Position numbers and translations under genes: made by a program
Assembly (NCBI GenBank): GCA_018894105.1
Contig: CM032125.1
Coordinates: forward strand, 1,178,001-1,242,000
DNA length: 64,000 nt
Origin: Jacaranda mimosifolia
Taxonomy: Eukaryota; Streptophyta; Magnoliopsida; Lamiales; Bignoniaceae
Reading direction: 5' to 3'
Shown here: one piece after another, positions 1 through 9,170 of the stretch
Position numbering within the stretch: the first letter of the stretch is position 1
Layout of the letters: every line of letters begins with the position of its first letter
Notes under the pieces: model-generated
What the model was told of the DNA's origin: nothing
The model's database searches: none
Seen by the model: the letters and a program-made list of their open reading frames with translations, nothing else

Positions 1-860
1 TTTGCTATTCCAATATGATGAGTTAATGCATAAAATTTTCTTGGAAGCCCAACGTTCTTGATGATCTAGGCTTGCCAAAGCATATAATAAAGGAAGTAAA
101 TTAAACAACAACATTGAAATAAAATACTTATCTGAATTTAGTCTTTCGGTGATTGTGATTTATTTATGGAAAGCTTGGATTTAGCTAATTCATGGCAATG
201 CAGCATGACGTGCTATCAAGATATTTGAATCGTTCGTTTTGATATGGTATATTTTCAGAAATTATTGCAGGTCCAAATTGAAAATGTGAAGTCATGATTT
301 TAAATTGTCAATTTTGAAAATATACATTAATTTGTCTTGAATTATTAAAGTTTGATTAGAGTACCACCTCGATTCAAAGCAGATGGCTCCTAGACAGCAC
401 TACAAAGGTACACGCAGAACAACAAAAGGAGCCAGCTCCTATTGTTTAATATATAGAAGTTTAGTATTAATTACAAGCTATATATACCCATACAAATTAA
501 ATAACATAGTTGTTATACAAAAGATTAATGTATGATTGCATGAAACAATCTGCCAAGTTGAACACTTAAATATATCAATAACCTAATTAGTCGGCGACAA
601 GCTTTGAAAGTATTAATTACTAGGAAAGAATGAAGCTTAAGTTTCCACAAACTAAGGATAAGCCCAAAATAAGATTGCCTGCCTGCATGCCTGTATGGCT
701 CTGCTTCTTATATACCTCTGACTCGCCATTTTCAAGTTGGCTTCGGATAGCAAAATTGTGTAAAATCTGTACCACTGGGTTAATATCCTTAAGGAATTTT
801 TCATCTAGTGTAATCTGAGATTAGCAGCTATGACATCTAATAACCTCGGCAATGTAAAAT
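1..860. other. AT-rich intergenic DNA, nothing recognised
   Basis: No convincing coding frame, RNA gene or transposon end was found. The short open frames here have no family resemblance and no conserved partner elsewhere in the window. Confidence 0.5.
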
Positions 861-947
861 TTCCTAAACAGCACAGTGAATTTCCACTATGGTAGCATGA
901 AGACGGTGTTTGGACAAACTTAAAAGCTCCTTAGAATAAATTATAAG

Positions 948-978
<31 letters not shown>

Positions 979-1864
979 TCCTCAACTGTTTCATAGAATT
1001 TCTTATGTATGAGTTTATAAGCTCCATAATAAGATGTTGACATTATACAAGTTCCTTTAAGAAAAAACAATGACTTCAAAACTTTAAAACATCTTCAGAA
1101 GATTTTAATGAAGATCTTTATTTTGGACCATATTGATTACAACATTATTATTGCTACTATCTTATAAATTCTAGTTATTATTCTATTTTCTCTAAAAATT
1201 TCAACAGATTAAAAACTATTATAAAATACAGTAGTTTATAAGATTTTTCTTGATAAACTTATCCAAATACCCTTGAAGTCATATATACGAACATGTTTGT
1301 GATTATAATAATATTTGTCCATCTCAAATATCAAACAGCAAACGGAAATTCCAAACTTTGCCAGCTCTAGTCTTCCAAACAAACACACACAAACTCATTA
1401 GCATCATAGCATGGACCTTTTCCATGTTAATAATTCCACAACCTTTTGGGAGTAAAATAATCATTTACAAGAAAAGAAAATACTACTTCTCTTCCAACTT
1501 CAAAAATACATGAGTAAATCACACAACATAACTGAGCCAGAACAAAGTTAAATCACGATTAATGCTTAAATAGACATCATCAATTGATGCTCCTTGAACA
1601 GCTTACCAAATTAAAGAATGTCTACGGAAACAGATTTTCATCCAGCTGGCCGCTGCCTCTTTAATTGAATTATCATTTATCTGATCAACTCATCATCAAC
1701 AACCATTACAAAGTCTGAAAATTCGAACAGAAAATAATCAGCCAACAAAACAGAAATGTACATATGGGACAACTAATTAGAGCACAAATGGTTCCGAAAA
1801 AATTAAGATTGGATTGTTAAGTCATGGAATGGTTTAATTACTTGTCTTATTTTTATGAAACTGT
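861..1864 (-). other. NLR-A downstream flank (shared NLR 3' module)
   Basis: This stretch is recognisably related to sequence downstream of the other NLR copies. The part around 980-1260 resembles 37085-37320, 41700-41950 and 54220-54460. The part around 1360-1470 (Lys/Val-poor, 'actcattagcat' and 'ccttttgggagtaaaataat' stretches) recurs at 27990-28040, 42060-42140 and 52090-52170. It therefore marks the 3' edge of an ancestral duplicated NLR unit. A (CA)n run lies at about 956-978. Confidence 0.6.
956..978. repeat. (CA)n microsatellite
   Basis: About 11 uninterrupted CA units following a short TA run. Confidence 0.9.
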
Positions 1865-1883
1865 CTAATGTATAATACCTAAC
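1715..1883 (-). other. Putative terminal intron of NLR-A
   Basis: Read on the minus strand, a donor CAG|GTTAGG at 1883 faces an acceptor TTTTCAG|A ending at 1715. The same pair is placed similarly after NLR-B, NLR-C and the pseudogenes. A second donor-like GAG|GTTAGAGA lies at 1954. In NLR-A the first donor falls inside the open frame, so splicing would swap the last residues for a short alternative tail. Confidence 0.4.
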
Positions 1884-4654
1884 CTGATCAGAAATGCCCA
1901 TATTATAGTGTAGTAATCCGATCTAGAGATATTGAGTGATATGTAATCTCTAACCTCAAAAACAGAACCAGTGCTCTCCAGTTTGAAAGAGGAATCAGTA
2001 GTATACCCAACATGAACTTTGAGGATAGTATCTCCATAATTTTGTTGTTGTTCCTCTTGTATCTGCTTGGCTGAGTCCACAAGAGATCTGTTACATCTAT
2101 CAACCGCAATCAGTTCAAGTGTCGGAATTTCTCCAATACCATCTGGAATTTCGTGTAGATTCTGACAGAAATAAAGCATTAGGCTCTCGAGGCTCGGGAA
2201 ATGGCTACTTTCAGTTATCCATTGCTGGAGCCCTGAATCTTCAACTAGTAGAAATTTCAGCTGACGGAATTCTCCTTCAACTGTTTCCCATTCGTCTCCA
2301 CCACAAGCATAATTTCTTAGTTTAAGCACTTGAAGATTGGGCAACGAACCAACAATCGTCATATCTTTCCAGCAAAGTATCCCACCATCTAAGGTTAACT
2401 TTTTCAGTGCCGTGGGAAAAACAGGATTAAGCTTTTCCCCCAAAAGAAAGACTGGAGCTATATGTAATTTGAGCTTTTCGAGTTGATGCAGATACACTAG
2501 ATTGTTGAGGTGATAGTCTCCAACATATTCTTCCCCAGAATAGTAGATTTCCAATTTCTTTAGGTTTGGAATAATTTTAAGAATTTCTTCAGTACATTTC
2601 AAGTTTTCTACTTTCGAAAGTGTTTGCAGGTTTTTCAAAGCAAAAGTTGCAGCTCCTTCTGGATCTGGTAATCGACCAATAAATATTAGATGCCTTAATT
2701 GTGGCATCCTCCAAATTTCCATTGACAAACACACAGATTGTGGTTGGTCACTCCTCCAACTCTCTCTTGGTTGAATGATTAAGGTTTGAAGATTCTGAAG
2801 GTTCAATATGAATGGAGGAACAACAAATCCAAATTGACAGGAGAAAGCAAGGTACCTTAACTGATATAGCTCAAATACTTGATAAGAGAGACAAGGAATC
2901 ATGACCGACACCTCAGTTGAACTTAATATTGCATCCAATACCCTCAGCAGTCTAAAATTTTGTAAAGAGCCCAGTGAACTTCCATCACCGTGGAAGCATA
3001 TAATAGTACGGACTGTTGAGCCATAGAAATTTTCAAAGCAATCTATATCAGAAAGAACAATAGATATTCGGCGCTGGTTTTTTATGCATTTCAGAAAGCT
3101 TTTGCCAACATAGTTGCCCATCAAATTTAGAATAAACTTTTCTTCCTTCGCTTTTCTTATGCATAAGTCCCGCACGAGATCATGGATGCTACATCTTTTG
3201 ATATTTTTGGCATTAGACTTCCTCTCAGTGACCAAGACAAGACTTCTCTTCACAAGATCCTCCAAATACTCTTCTGCTTCCTCCTCAAAGCTTTTAGATC
3301 CACTTGGTTTCATAAAACCCTCAGCTACCCATAATTTAAGCAGTTTCGAGACAGGAATCTCATAATCTTCCGGGAAGCCTCCCATGTATAGGAAACAAGG
3401 TCTCAGACGATGAGGCAAGTGGACATAACTCAATGATAGTATATTAGTGAATTGCTCATCATTTGTAGCATTGATAGCTAAATTTACATTTTCTGCAATC
3501 TTTGCCCATGAGGCTTGAGTCTTACTGACCGTGGATAGAAGTCCTGCAATAAGGACAATTGCAAGAGGCAGTCCCCTACAACTTCTTGCAATCGTCTTTC
3601 CAGTTGTTTCCAATTCACGAGGACAATGTTCTTGTGGAAACAACTTCTGCCGTAGCAAATTCCAACTTTTATCTGCATCCATGAAATGCATCTCATGAAC
3701 AGGGCTACAAGAGTCTGGATAAGCAGCCACATCGAATAGCCTCGTGGTTAATATGATCCGACTTCCATTCAGATCATCAGGAAATATCATTTTTACATCA
3801 TCCCATACCTTTACACTCCACATATCATCCATTACAATGAGATATCTCCTACCTTTTAATCTTTTATACACAGTTTCTTCCATTAATTCATTGGTTGGTC
3901 CAGATCTTTCTGCTCTCATGGAAACTAGGAGGCTTGAAATAAATTTTTGTGTGCTATAATCTTGTGATACTGTGACCCAAGCACGAATGTGAAAGTGTTC
4001 CAAAGTTAACGGATCATCATAGGCATTTCTAGCAAGAGTAGTCTTGCCAATACCTCCCATACCAAAGATTGGGATGACTTGGAGTTTGGATGATTCTCCA
4101 CAAAGCCGAGCATTTATTGCCATCAAGTCGTCATCAAATCCAACCATGGGATCTTTGGTGGTGGGTGCAATTAGCGTTGATGATGAAGTAGCGACAGAAA
4201 AATATTCACTGAGTTGCGTATCTTCAGTTCTGGTGTTATTCTTGATCTCCATCACCTCTCTTGCGATTGAATCAATTTCCTCTGTCACTTTTTGTAACAC
4301 TTCATTTAGCTTTTGAAAATCATAACGTAGCCTAAGCTCTGTTTGATGCTGTGCAAACTCAACACTTGACTGGATTTCTTCAGACATAAGATATTCCAAC
4401 TCAACACTCGACTGGAATTTTTCAGACATAAAATATTCAATAATATCTTCTGCTTCATTTGCTACATCCCTTATTCTTGCTTCCAAGCTGATGGCTCTCT
4501 CTGGAAAATTTTCAAGAAAAGCCTGCAAGAAAATAAGGTATTCATGGAGACATATAATTTGTTGTCTTTCATGAAAACAAATGGAGTCTTGATCATGATC
4601 TTGTAGTATTTTATCTATGATTTGTGAAAGTGAAACAAGGGCAGCATAAGCCAT
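1865..4654 (-). CDS. NLR-A: CC-NB-ARC-LRR immune receptor, R1-like
   Basis: A 929-residue intracellular immune receptor of the plant NLR class, expected to bind and exchange ADP/ATP and trigger defence when it senses a pathogen effector. Order of parts: coiled coil (1-140, EDVID-like EDIIEYF at 69-75); P-loop GMGGIGKTT (198-206); kinase-2 YLIVMDD (271-277); RNBS-B GSRIILTTR (297-305); GLPLAI (361-366); RNBS-D LRPCFLYMGGFPED (417-430); MHD-type SIHDLVRD (489-496); then leucine-rich repeats to about residue 870. The start ATG at 4654 is the one shared by NLR-B and the pseudogene (MAYA.LVSL). The gene is a single open frame. Two oddities: a 42-bp tandem duplication in the coiled coil (residues 72-99) and a C-terminus about 44 residues longer than its paralogs, caused by a 7-base deletion that bypasses the usual stop. 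The R1-like assignment is by motif recognition; no effector specificity can be inferred. Confidence 0.93.
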   Translation of the reverse strand: MAYAALVSLSQIIDKILQDHDQDSICFHERQQIICLHEYLIFLQAFLENFPERAISLEARIRDVANEAEDIIEYFMSEKFQSSVELEYLMSEEIQSSVEFAQHQTELRLRYDFQKLNEVLQKVTEEIDSIAREVMEIKNNTRTEDTQLSEYFSVATSSSTLIAPTTKDPMVGFDDDLMAINARLCGESSKLQVIPIFGMGGIGKTTLARNAYDDPLTLEHFHIRAWVTVSQDYSTQKFISSLLVSMRAERSGPTNELMEETVYKRLKGRRYLIVMDDMWSVKVWDDVKMIFPDDLNGSRIILTTRLFDVAAYPDSCSPVHEMHFMDADKSWNLLRQKLFPQEHCPRELETTGKTIARSCRGLPLAIVLIAGLLSTVSKTQASWAKIAENVNLAINATNDEQFTNILSLSYVHLPHRLRPCFLYMGGFPEDYEIPVSKLLKLWVAEGFMKPSGSKSFEEEAEEYLEDLVKRSLVLVTERKSNAKNIKRCSIHDLVRDLCIRKAKEEKFILNLMGNYVGKSFLKCIKNQRRISIVLSDIDCFENFYGSTVRTIICFHGDGSSLGSLQNFRLLRVLDAILSSTEVSVMIPCLSYQVFELYQLRYLAFSCQFGFVVPPFILNLQNLQTLIIQPRESWRSDQPQSVCLSMEIWRMPQLRHLIFIGRLPDPEGAATFALKNLQTLSKVENLKCTEEILKIIPNLKKLEIYYSGEEYVGDYHLNNLVYLHQLEKLKLHIAPVFLLGEKLNPVFPTALKKLTLDGGILCWKDMTIVGSLPNLQVLKLRNYACGGDEWETVEGEFRQLKFLLVEDSGLQQWITESSHFPSLESLMLYFCQNLHEIPDGIGEIPTLELIAVDRCNRSLVDSAKQIQEEQQQNYGDTILKVHVGYTTDSSFKLESTGSVFEVRDYISLNISRSDYYTIIWAFLIRLGIIH
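4357..4440 (-). repeat. 42-bp in-frame tandem duplication in NLR-A coiled coil
   Basis: Two adjacent 42-base units (4357-4398 and 4399-4440) differ at only a few positions. They encode EYFMSEKFQSSVEL followed by EYLMSEEIQSSVEF, lengthening the coiled coil by exactly 14 residues right after the EDVID-like motif. NLR-B and the pseudogene have one unit or a diverged equivalent. Confidence 0.9.
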
Positions 4655-4705
4655 CCCAAATCAAAATGAAGGAACAATAACGAAAGCCAAAACGGATAGA
4701 TTAGC

Positions 4706-4742
<37 letters not shown>

Positions 4743-5033
4743 AGAGAAGAAAAAGAAATCTACAGAAAGAACCGATTGATCAATATACCAGTGTGGAAGA
4801 CAAGACATTGAGCTGCCAATAACTTTTTCTGGAAATAATCTAATATATTGAAAATTTAGAAATATAAATATATTGAATAATAAAATAACCAAAGAAAAAA
4901 TATGATGCGAAATGAATTTTATAATACAAAATAAGCTAAAGCTTCACCGGACCACCCAAAAAGAAAAAGAAAATGTTAAAGAATAAACACTATAAACTTG
5001 CAAAACTAAAAGATAATCAGTTTTATTAAATTG
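4655..5033 (-). promoter_or_regulatory. NLR-A 5' leader and promoter-proximal region
   Basis: Upstream of the ATG the leader is pyrimidine-rich on the coding strand, containing a (CT)n run at 4708-4740. A motif reading 'attgatcaatatacca' on the plus strand near 4774 recurs in the leaders at 60385-60410 and 6550-6570, so it is an ancestral NLR leader element. No TATA box can be assigned with confidence. Confidence 0.5.
4708..4740. repeat. (GA)n microsatellite in NLR-A leader
   Basis: About 16 GA units, which read as (CT)n in the transcript leader of NLR-A. The leaders of NLR-B (31095-31145) and the pseudogene (about 60330-60370) show shorter purine-rich versions. Confidence 0.9.
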
Positions 5034-5038
5034 GACTT

Positions 5039-5718
5039 TGTTGTAACCCAAAAAGACCAAATAACAATAACTGAAAAATACCCACCCACAAAGTAATTCA
5101 ATGAAAGAACAAAAGATTTAATGTGGTTTAACAATGTATCTATTCCACCCGACAAAGATATGAATTTTATTCAATTTTATTGATATCAAATCAAGTACTA
5201 AGTGCAAATTCAAGTTCCAAAATCTCATGAGAACACCCAACACCCTAGTTTAAACCTCCGTTAGAGAATAAAATCTGAAAAATAATAGTCTAGAACTAGT
5301 TTAAATAGCATTCACTCTATGTGAAAACTTTGAAAAAGGGGATTTTAAGTACCCCAATATTTTACAAAATAGGCTGTGGGCCTTGCGTGCCGCGCCAGGG
5401 AGCACAAAATTTGTGTCTTGGCATGCAAATTACCCAAGAGAGCAGAATATGTTGCACCCTAGGACAGAAGTAGTTGTGCCAAGGCGCGGCTTGCTTTTGT
5501 GCCCTATCGCAAGTCGCAAAAGGTTTCGCCCAAGCTTGCACCTAGGCCTGTTTTTCCTTGCACCTCAGTGCAAAACATTCTATCTATGTGCACTGAGGCG
5601 CACCTCGTCATGTCGCATTGACATCAACTTGCTTGTTTCTGCACCATTTCGCATCGTTTCTTTGTTGTTTTCACCATTTCTCGCAATTTTCAACTAAAAT
5701 TTCAAGGCATACTGAATA
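5039..5718 (-). mobile_element. Copia-type solo LTR
   Basis: A 680-base LTR flanked by a perfect 5-base target duplication GACTT (5034-5038 and 5719-5723). Its left edge TGTTGTAACCC and its GC-rich middle match the LTR at 20303-20977, which is followed by a primer-binding site, so the orientation here is minus. The outer right edge reads ...CAGTA(TA), degraded from TG...CA. No internal region is present, so this is a solo LTR left by LTR-LTR recombination. The 104-residue open frame inside it is not a gene. Confidence 0.85.
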
Positions 5719-5723
5719 GACTT

Positions 5724-5943
5724 TCATGTGAATTTTATTAAATTGGACTTTCTCTAGAAGGAATGGATTGAGTTGGTTGTTCTCATGAAGTGTGTTGGAC
5801 TTAAATTTGTGCTTACCACTTGATTCGTTATTCAATAAAATTTACTAAACGCATAGTCAAGCCATGTTAAATCTTGTGTTATGTTTTGAATATCTTTACT
5901 GGTATTCCTTAATTTTATTATTTTATCTTTTTGGGTTATAACA
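5724..5943 (+). mobile_element. Inverted fragment of the same copia LTR family
   Basis: The reverse complement of 5943-5740 aligns with the first ~200 bases of the neighbouring solo LTR (TGTTATAACCC versus TGTTGTAACCC, then interrupted similarity). It is the 3' end of an oppositely oriented LTR, truncated on its left. It abuts an NLR start relic at 5944. Confidence 0.65.
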
Positions 5944-6460
5944 AATACTTTGTCTATCATCTATCAAAGTGAAACAAAAGCAACATACACTACAAATATA
6001 TATATATATATAATATTAACGACAAAATAATAAGTAACAAAGTAAAAGTTGTCTTTAATATAATGTATTAAGTGATAAGAGTTTTTATCTTATCACTAAT
6101 GATAGTTTTTAAGTGACAATAATTTTTATCTTGTCATTATATGACTCAATAGTAACAAAAATTAATGTTTTAAGTTGTCACCTTTAACAATAAGTGACAT
6201 TCATATGGTGACGACTTAGTGACAATAAAAACTATCACTGCAATTTGTAACAAGAATTTTATTATCACCATAGGTGTGTCACAATTGTTTATGATGACAA
6301 CTTAAACATTATTCTTATCAATATTTAGTTTGCAAAAATCATCAAAGTGACAAAAATAAATCTTTTGTCACTTAATATATATAATTAGTGATGACTTTTA
6401 CATTGTCACTTACTCTTTTGTCACTAATTTATCTTTTTCTTGTAGTAGTAAGCTATCTCT
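5944..6460 (-). pseudogene. NLR N-terminal relic split by a CACTA MITE
   Basis: Bases 5944-5987 match the first codons of NLR-A/NLR-B (the region encoding MAYAALVSL..IDK on the minus strand), and 6451 onwards resumes with the sequence spanning the start codon and leader. The ancestral start codon is now ATA (plus-strand 'agctat' where the intact genes have 'agccat'). Everything downstream of about codon 16 is missing, cut by the inverted LTR fragment. A dead 5' end of a former NLR copy. Confidence 0.75.
5988..6447. mobile_element. Non-autonomous CACTA MITE
   Basis: A 460-base element beginning CACTAC and ending GTAGTA, with subterminal GTGACAA-type repeats in both orientations typical of CACTA mini-elements. 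Flanking triplets are ATA (5985-5987) and GTA (6448-6450), a 3-base duplication with one change. It is the same family as 42947-43406. It sits a few codons inside an NLR start relic. Confidence 0.8.
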
Positions 6461-6670
6461 AAAACACAAAAAACTATCACAAAAGTTTTCAAATCAAAAT
6501 GAGGGAAGAAAAATTAACAAGAACGAAAGGGAAATTTGGAGAGGGAACTGATTGATCAATATATCACAAAAGGGGAGAGAAGACTCAAAGTGTTTCTCAT
6601 TGACACGCAGTCTATCATTCTTGATAAAGCATAATGGAGTTGCTTTGTGGTAGGCCCAAAATCGATGTAT
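6461..6670 (-). promoter_or_regulatory. Orphan NLR leader/promoter relic
   Basis: Continues the NLR start relic. 'gaactgattgatcaatatatca' and 'tggtaggcccaaaatcgatg'-like stretches match the leader and promoter regions of NLR-A, NLR-B and the pseudogene (4770, 31200-31250, 60380-60480). Shorter echoes of the 'gtaggcccaaaa' segment occur at 8150, 10890, 44210 and 57085. Confidence 0.6.
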
Positions 6671-7055
6671 TTATGATTTTTGTGATTGTGAAATCTAAAT
6701 ATGATCAACCATCAAATTAGTATCTATACTTATGAATTTTACCCCATTATCAAGGGATCTTTCACATTTTTAGCTTTTAAAAAGTGAGAATATTAATTGA
6801 CAATTGTCTTTTGCTTTTTCTTTTTCTTATTTTTTTTTTTTAACTCTTAAGTTATTACATGTGTATGGCTGGCTTAGTGAATAAGTATTCCATTATTAAT
6901 CACTCGCAAAAATAAATGTCTTATACTTGAAGAATAATTTACAGCGCAAAACATTAAGAATAAAAATAGGATTGATAATCAAATTAAAATCTTGAGCTTT
7001 GTTCCTAAAAAAATCCAAAAAAAAAAAAAGGGGTTCAATTACAAAAAACCCTATA
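6671..7055. other. AT-rich intergenic DNA, nothing recognised
   Basis: Homopolymer runs and low-complexity sequence; no gene or element end is supported. Confidence 0.5.
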
Positions 7056-7320
7056 GGCTAGTTTGGTTGGATTTGAAGTTATCCCATGATTATTTATCAT
7101 TTGATAATTCATATGATTTTTATTATTATGGTATAGTTTGACTGGCATGATAAATTAACTTATAAGTGGTGGCAAGTTAATTTATCATGAGAATTGCACA
7201 TATAAATACAGACTTTTGGTATTCATACAGGCTTAAGTGTATATTATCACTCCAATCAAACGAATAATGAGGTGGGATAAAAATATTATATCCCATCTCA
7301 TCATCCCAACCAAACTAATC
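7056..7320. mobile_element. Small MITE with 'TTTGGTTGG' inverted ends
   Basis: Inverted termini GGCTAGTTTGGTTGG and (complement of the right end) GATTAGTTTGGTTGGG, 265 bases apart, with flanking ATA triplets on both sides. The interior is AT-rich and partly self-complementary. The class (Harbinger- or hAT-like) is not certain. Confidence 0.6.
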
Positions 7321-7966
7321 ATATAAGAATTGCCTCCGCTTTACATTTTATAGGCCCAAATGCTATTAGGGTATTTGCTGACGTTAGCCAAAATAATAAA
7401 GAAATCCAAAAATGCTCTTTAGGCATTGTTGAATAAATATGTTGCCATAGTATTTTTCTTATTTTATGAGGGTGCAATTTTTATTTTTATATTCATAGGA
7501 TTATAGTAAACAAAAAATGAAATATTTTAAAAAATAAATTCTTTTATATTTTCTTACCTTTGAAAAATTTTCAATAAAATTAAAAATATAAATATTTAAA
7601 ATTTATACTAAAAATACAGACTTACTTTATATAATTTAAATTACTAAGCTTGAATTTAAATAAATGTTCAAATATTCATAAAATTTCAATATTGCAAAAT
7701 ATGAAACATACTAAACTTCAAATTCTAAATAAATAAAATCAAAATATTTTAACAAAATATATGAACATATTTTATCTTGAACTATTGTGATTTTCATAAT
7801 TTTAAATTACTGATCATGATAAATTTTAGTAAATAAATAAATATATGCATATCTATATATATATAAAGCTTAACGTGCAAACGAACTAGATACCAAATAG
7901 AACTGTTCATTTTATAAGGTAATAAACTTTATCTACCCCAAGAATGATTATAATTTGAAGATAAAG

Positions 7967-7969
<3 letters not shown>

Positions 7970-8031
<62 letters not shown>

Positions 8032-8032
8032 T
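7970..8032. repeat. (CT)n(AT)n compound microsatellite
   Basis: About 14 CT units followed by about 11 AT units and a short CA run. A very similar compound repeat occurs at 60485-60531 upstream of the NLR pseudogene, in a paralogous promoter context. Confidence 0.9.
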
Positions 8033-8539
8033 ATCTTCAGACAACACAAATAAAATATGCAGAAAGACTTCATATAAAGTCAGTCAGAGTTAGACTACCA
8101 AGAAAAGCAAGTATGATAGTAAATAAAGTTGCGTGAAATTGCTCTACCAATATCGGTGGTAGGCCCAAAAAAGTATTTTCTACCAATTAGTTGAATTGTT
8201 GGAAGTAGTTGATTAGCCTTCACAAAAGGTATCTATACTCATTCAAAGTGCATATAAGTAGCATCATACTGAGTCTAATCAATCTGTGTGATATGATAAA
8301 TTAAGATTCTGAGGAAGAAAAAGTGAAAATTAAAATACCAAATTAATTAAATAGAAAAAATATTAACGAGCCCGCCAGTTTATGCCCACTTAAGATGGAC
8401 TCCTCAATCTTAGTAGGCCAAAGTCAATTAAGAACTCAATTAGTATAAAAATCAATTTTCAAAACTAAAAAGGTATATAAGCAATAATTTATAAAATTCG
8501 AGCTCTGGTTATGCAAGTGCATTCAAGAGTAGAAGCCAA

Positions 8540-9170
8540 CACTATTTGATTTTCAGAGAAAACCCCAACTTCAATTCCATGCAATATCATCTTGATGTCG
8601 TTTGCAGAAAGCTCTTCTCTCACTTACAGAACACTATGGATGCAAATGAGATTATGAGATCCAGAGATCGAGACTCCAGCACCCCCCAGTGGCACCCTGA
8701 GATGAGAACACAAAGAATAATCAATCAGATGCCAAGCACCATCCCATGACTGAGCAAATGCCCAATGCCCTTCGAGCGCACTGAAGCTACCATCTGAGCT
8801 ACAAATTCTGCTCTTTGGAGGACCAACACTACAGATTGCCCAAGAGGACTTGATGGCATTGGCAGAAGACATCTTAGTGACAAACACGATGGTCCTATAC
8901 AATGTACAATAGTGCCTGCTAAGCAACCACCGCCCACACCTAGAGAAAAAGAAGAGGTGACCTCGTTGTCGCCCCCCAAGGTGGGTCTCCCATAAGGCGA
9001 TGGAATCGAAGAAATGGGGCAGCCCCATGGCTGTTCCCAAAACTAAATAAGCCGCCGGAACCCCATGGCCGACTGCTGCCACAACAATAGGGGACTTAAG
9101 ATGACCAACCTCGCGGAGTTTGATGGTGTGAGCGAGATCTCATAGAAGTACTTAGATGATGATGTGCCAC
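8540..9170. other. GC-rich island, possible decayed gene fragment
   Basis: About 600 bases clearly richer in G+C than the surroundings, conserved with 16290-16920. The longest frame (minus strand, 8624-9082) is interrupted in the second copy by stops, indels and a poly-C run, so a living gene is not supported. No family is recognised on either strand. It is probably a gene fragment or retroelement remnant already present before the duplication. Confidence 0.35.

Noticed and set aside
2119..4316. Plus-strand open frames opposite NLR-A (also opposite NLR-B, the pseudogene and NLR-C)
   Set aside because: Shadow frames of the conserved NLR coding strand; the same antisense patterns recur wherever the NLR sequence is conserved.
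5383..5697. 104-residue open frame
   Set aside because: Lies wholly inside the copia solo LTR GC-rich core; not conserved as a frame in the related LTR at 20303-20977.
8624..9082. 152-residue minus-strand open frame
   Set aside because: Disrupted in the duplicate at 16290-16920, overlaps competing frames and matches no family; described as a GC-rich island instead.
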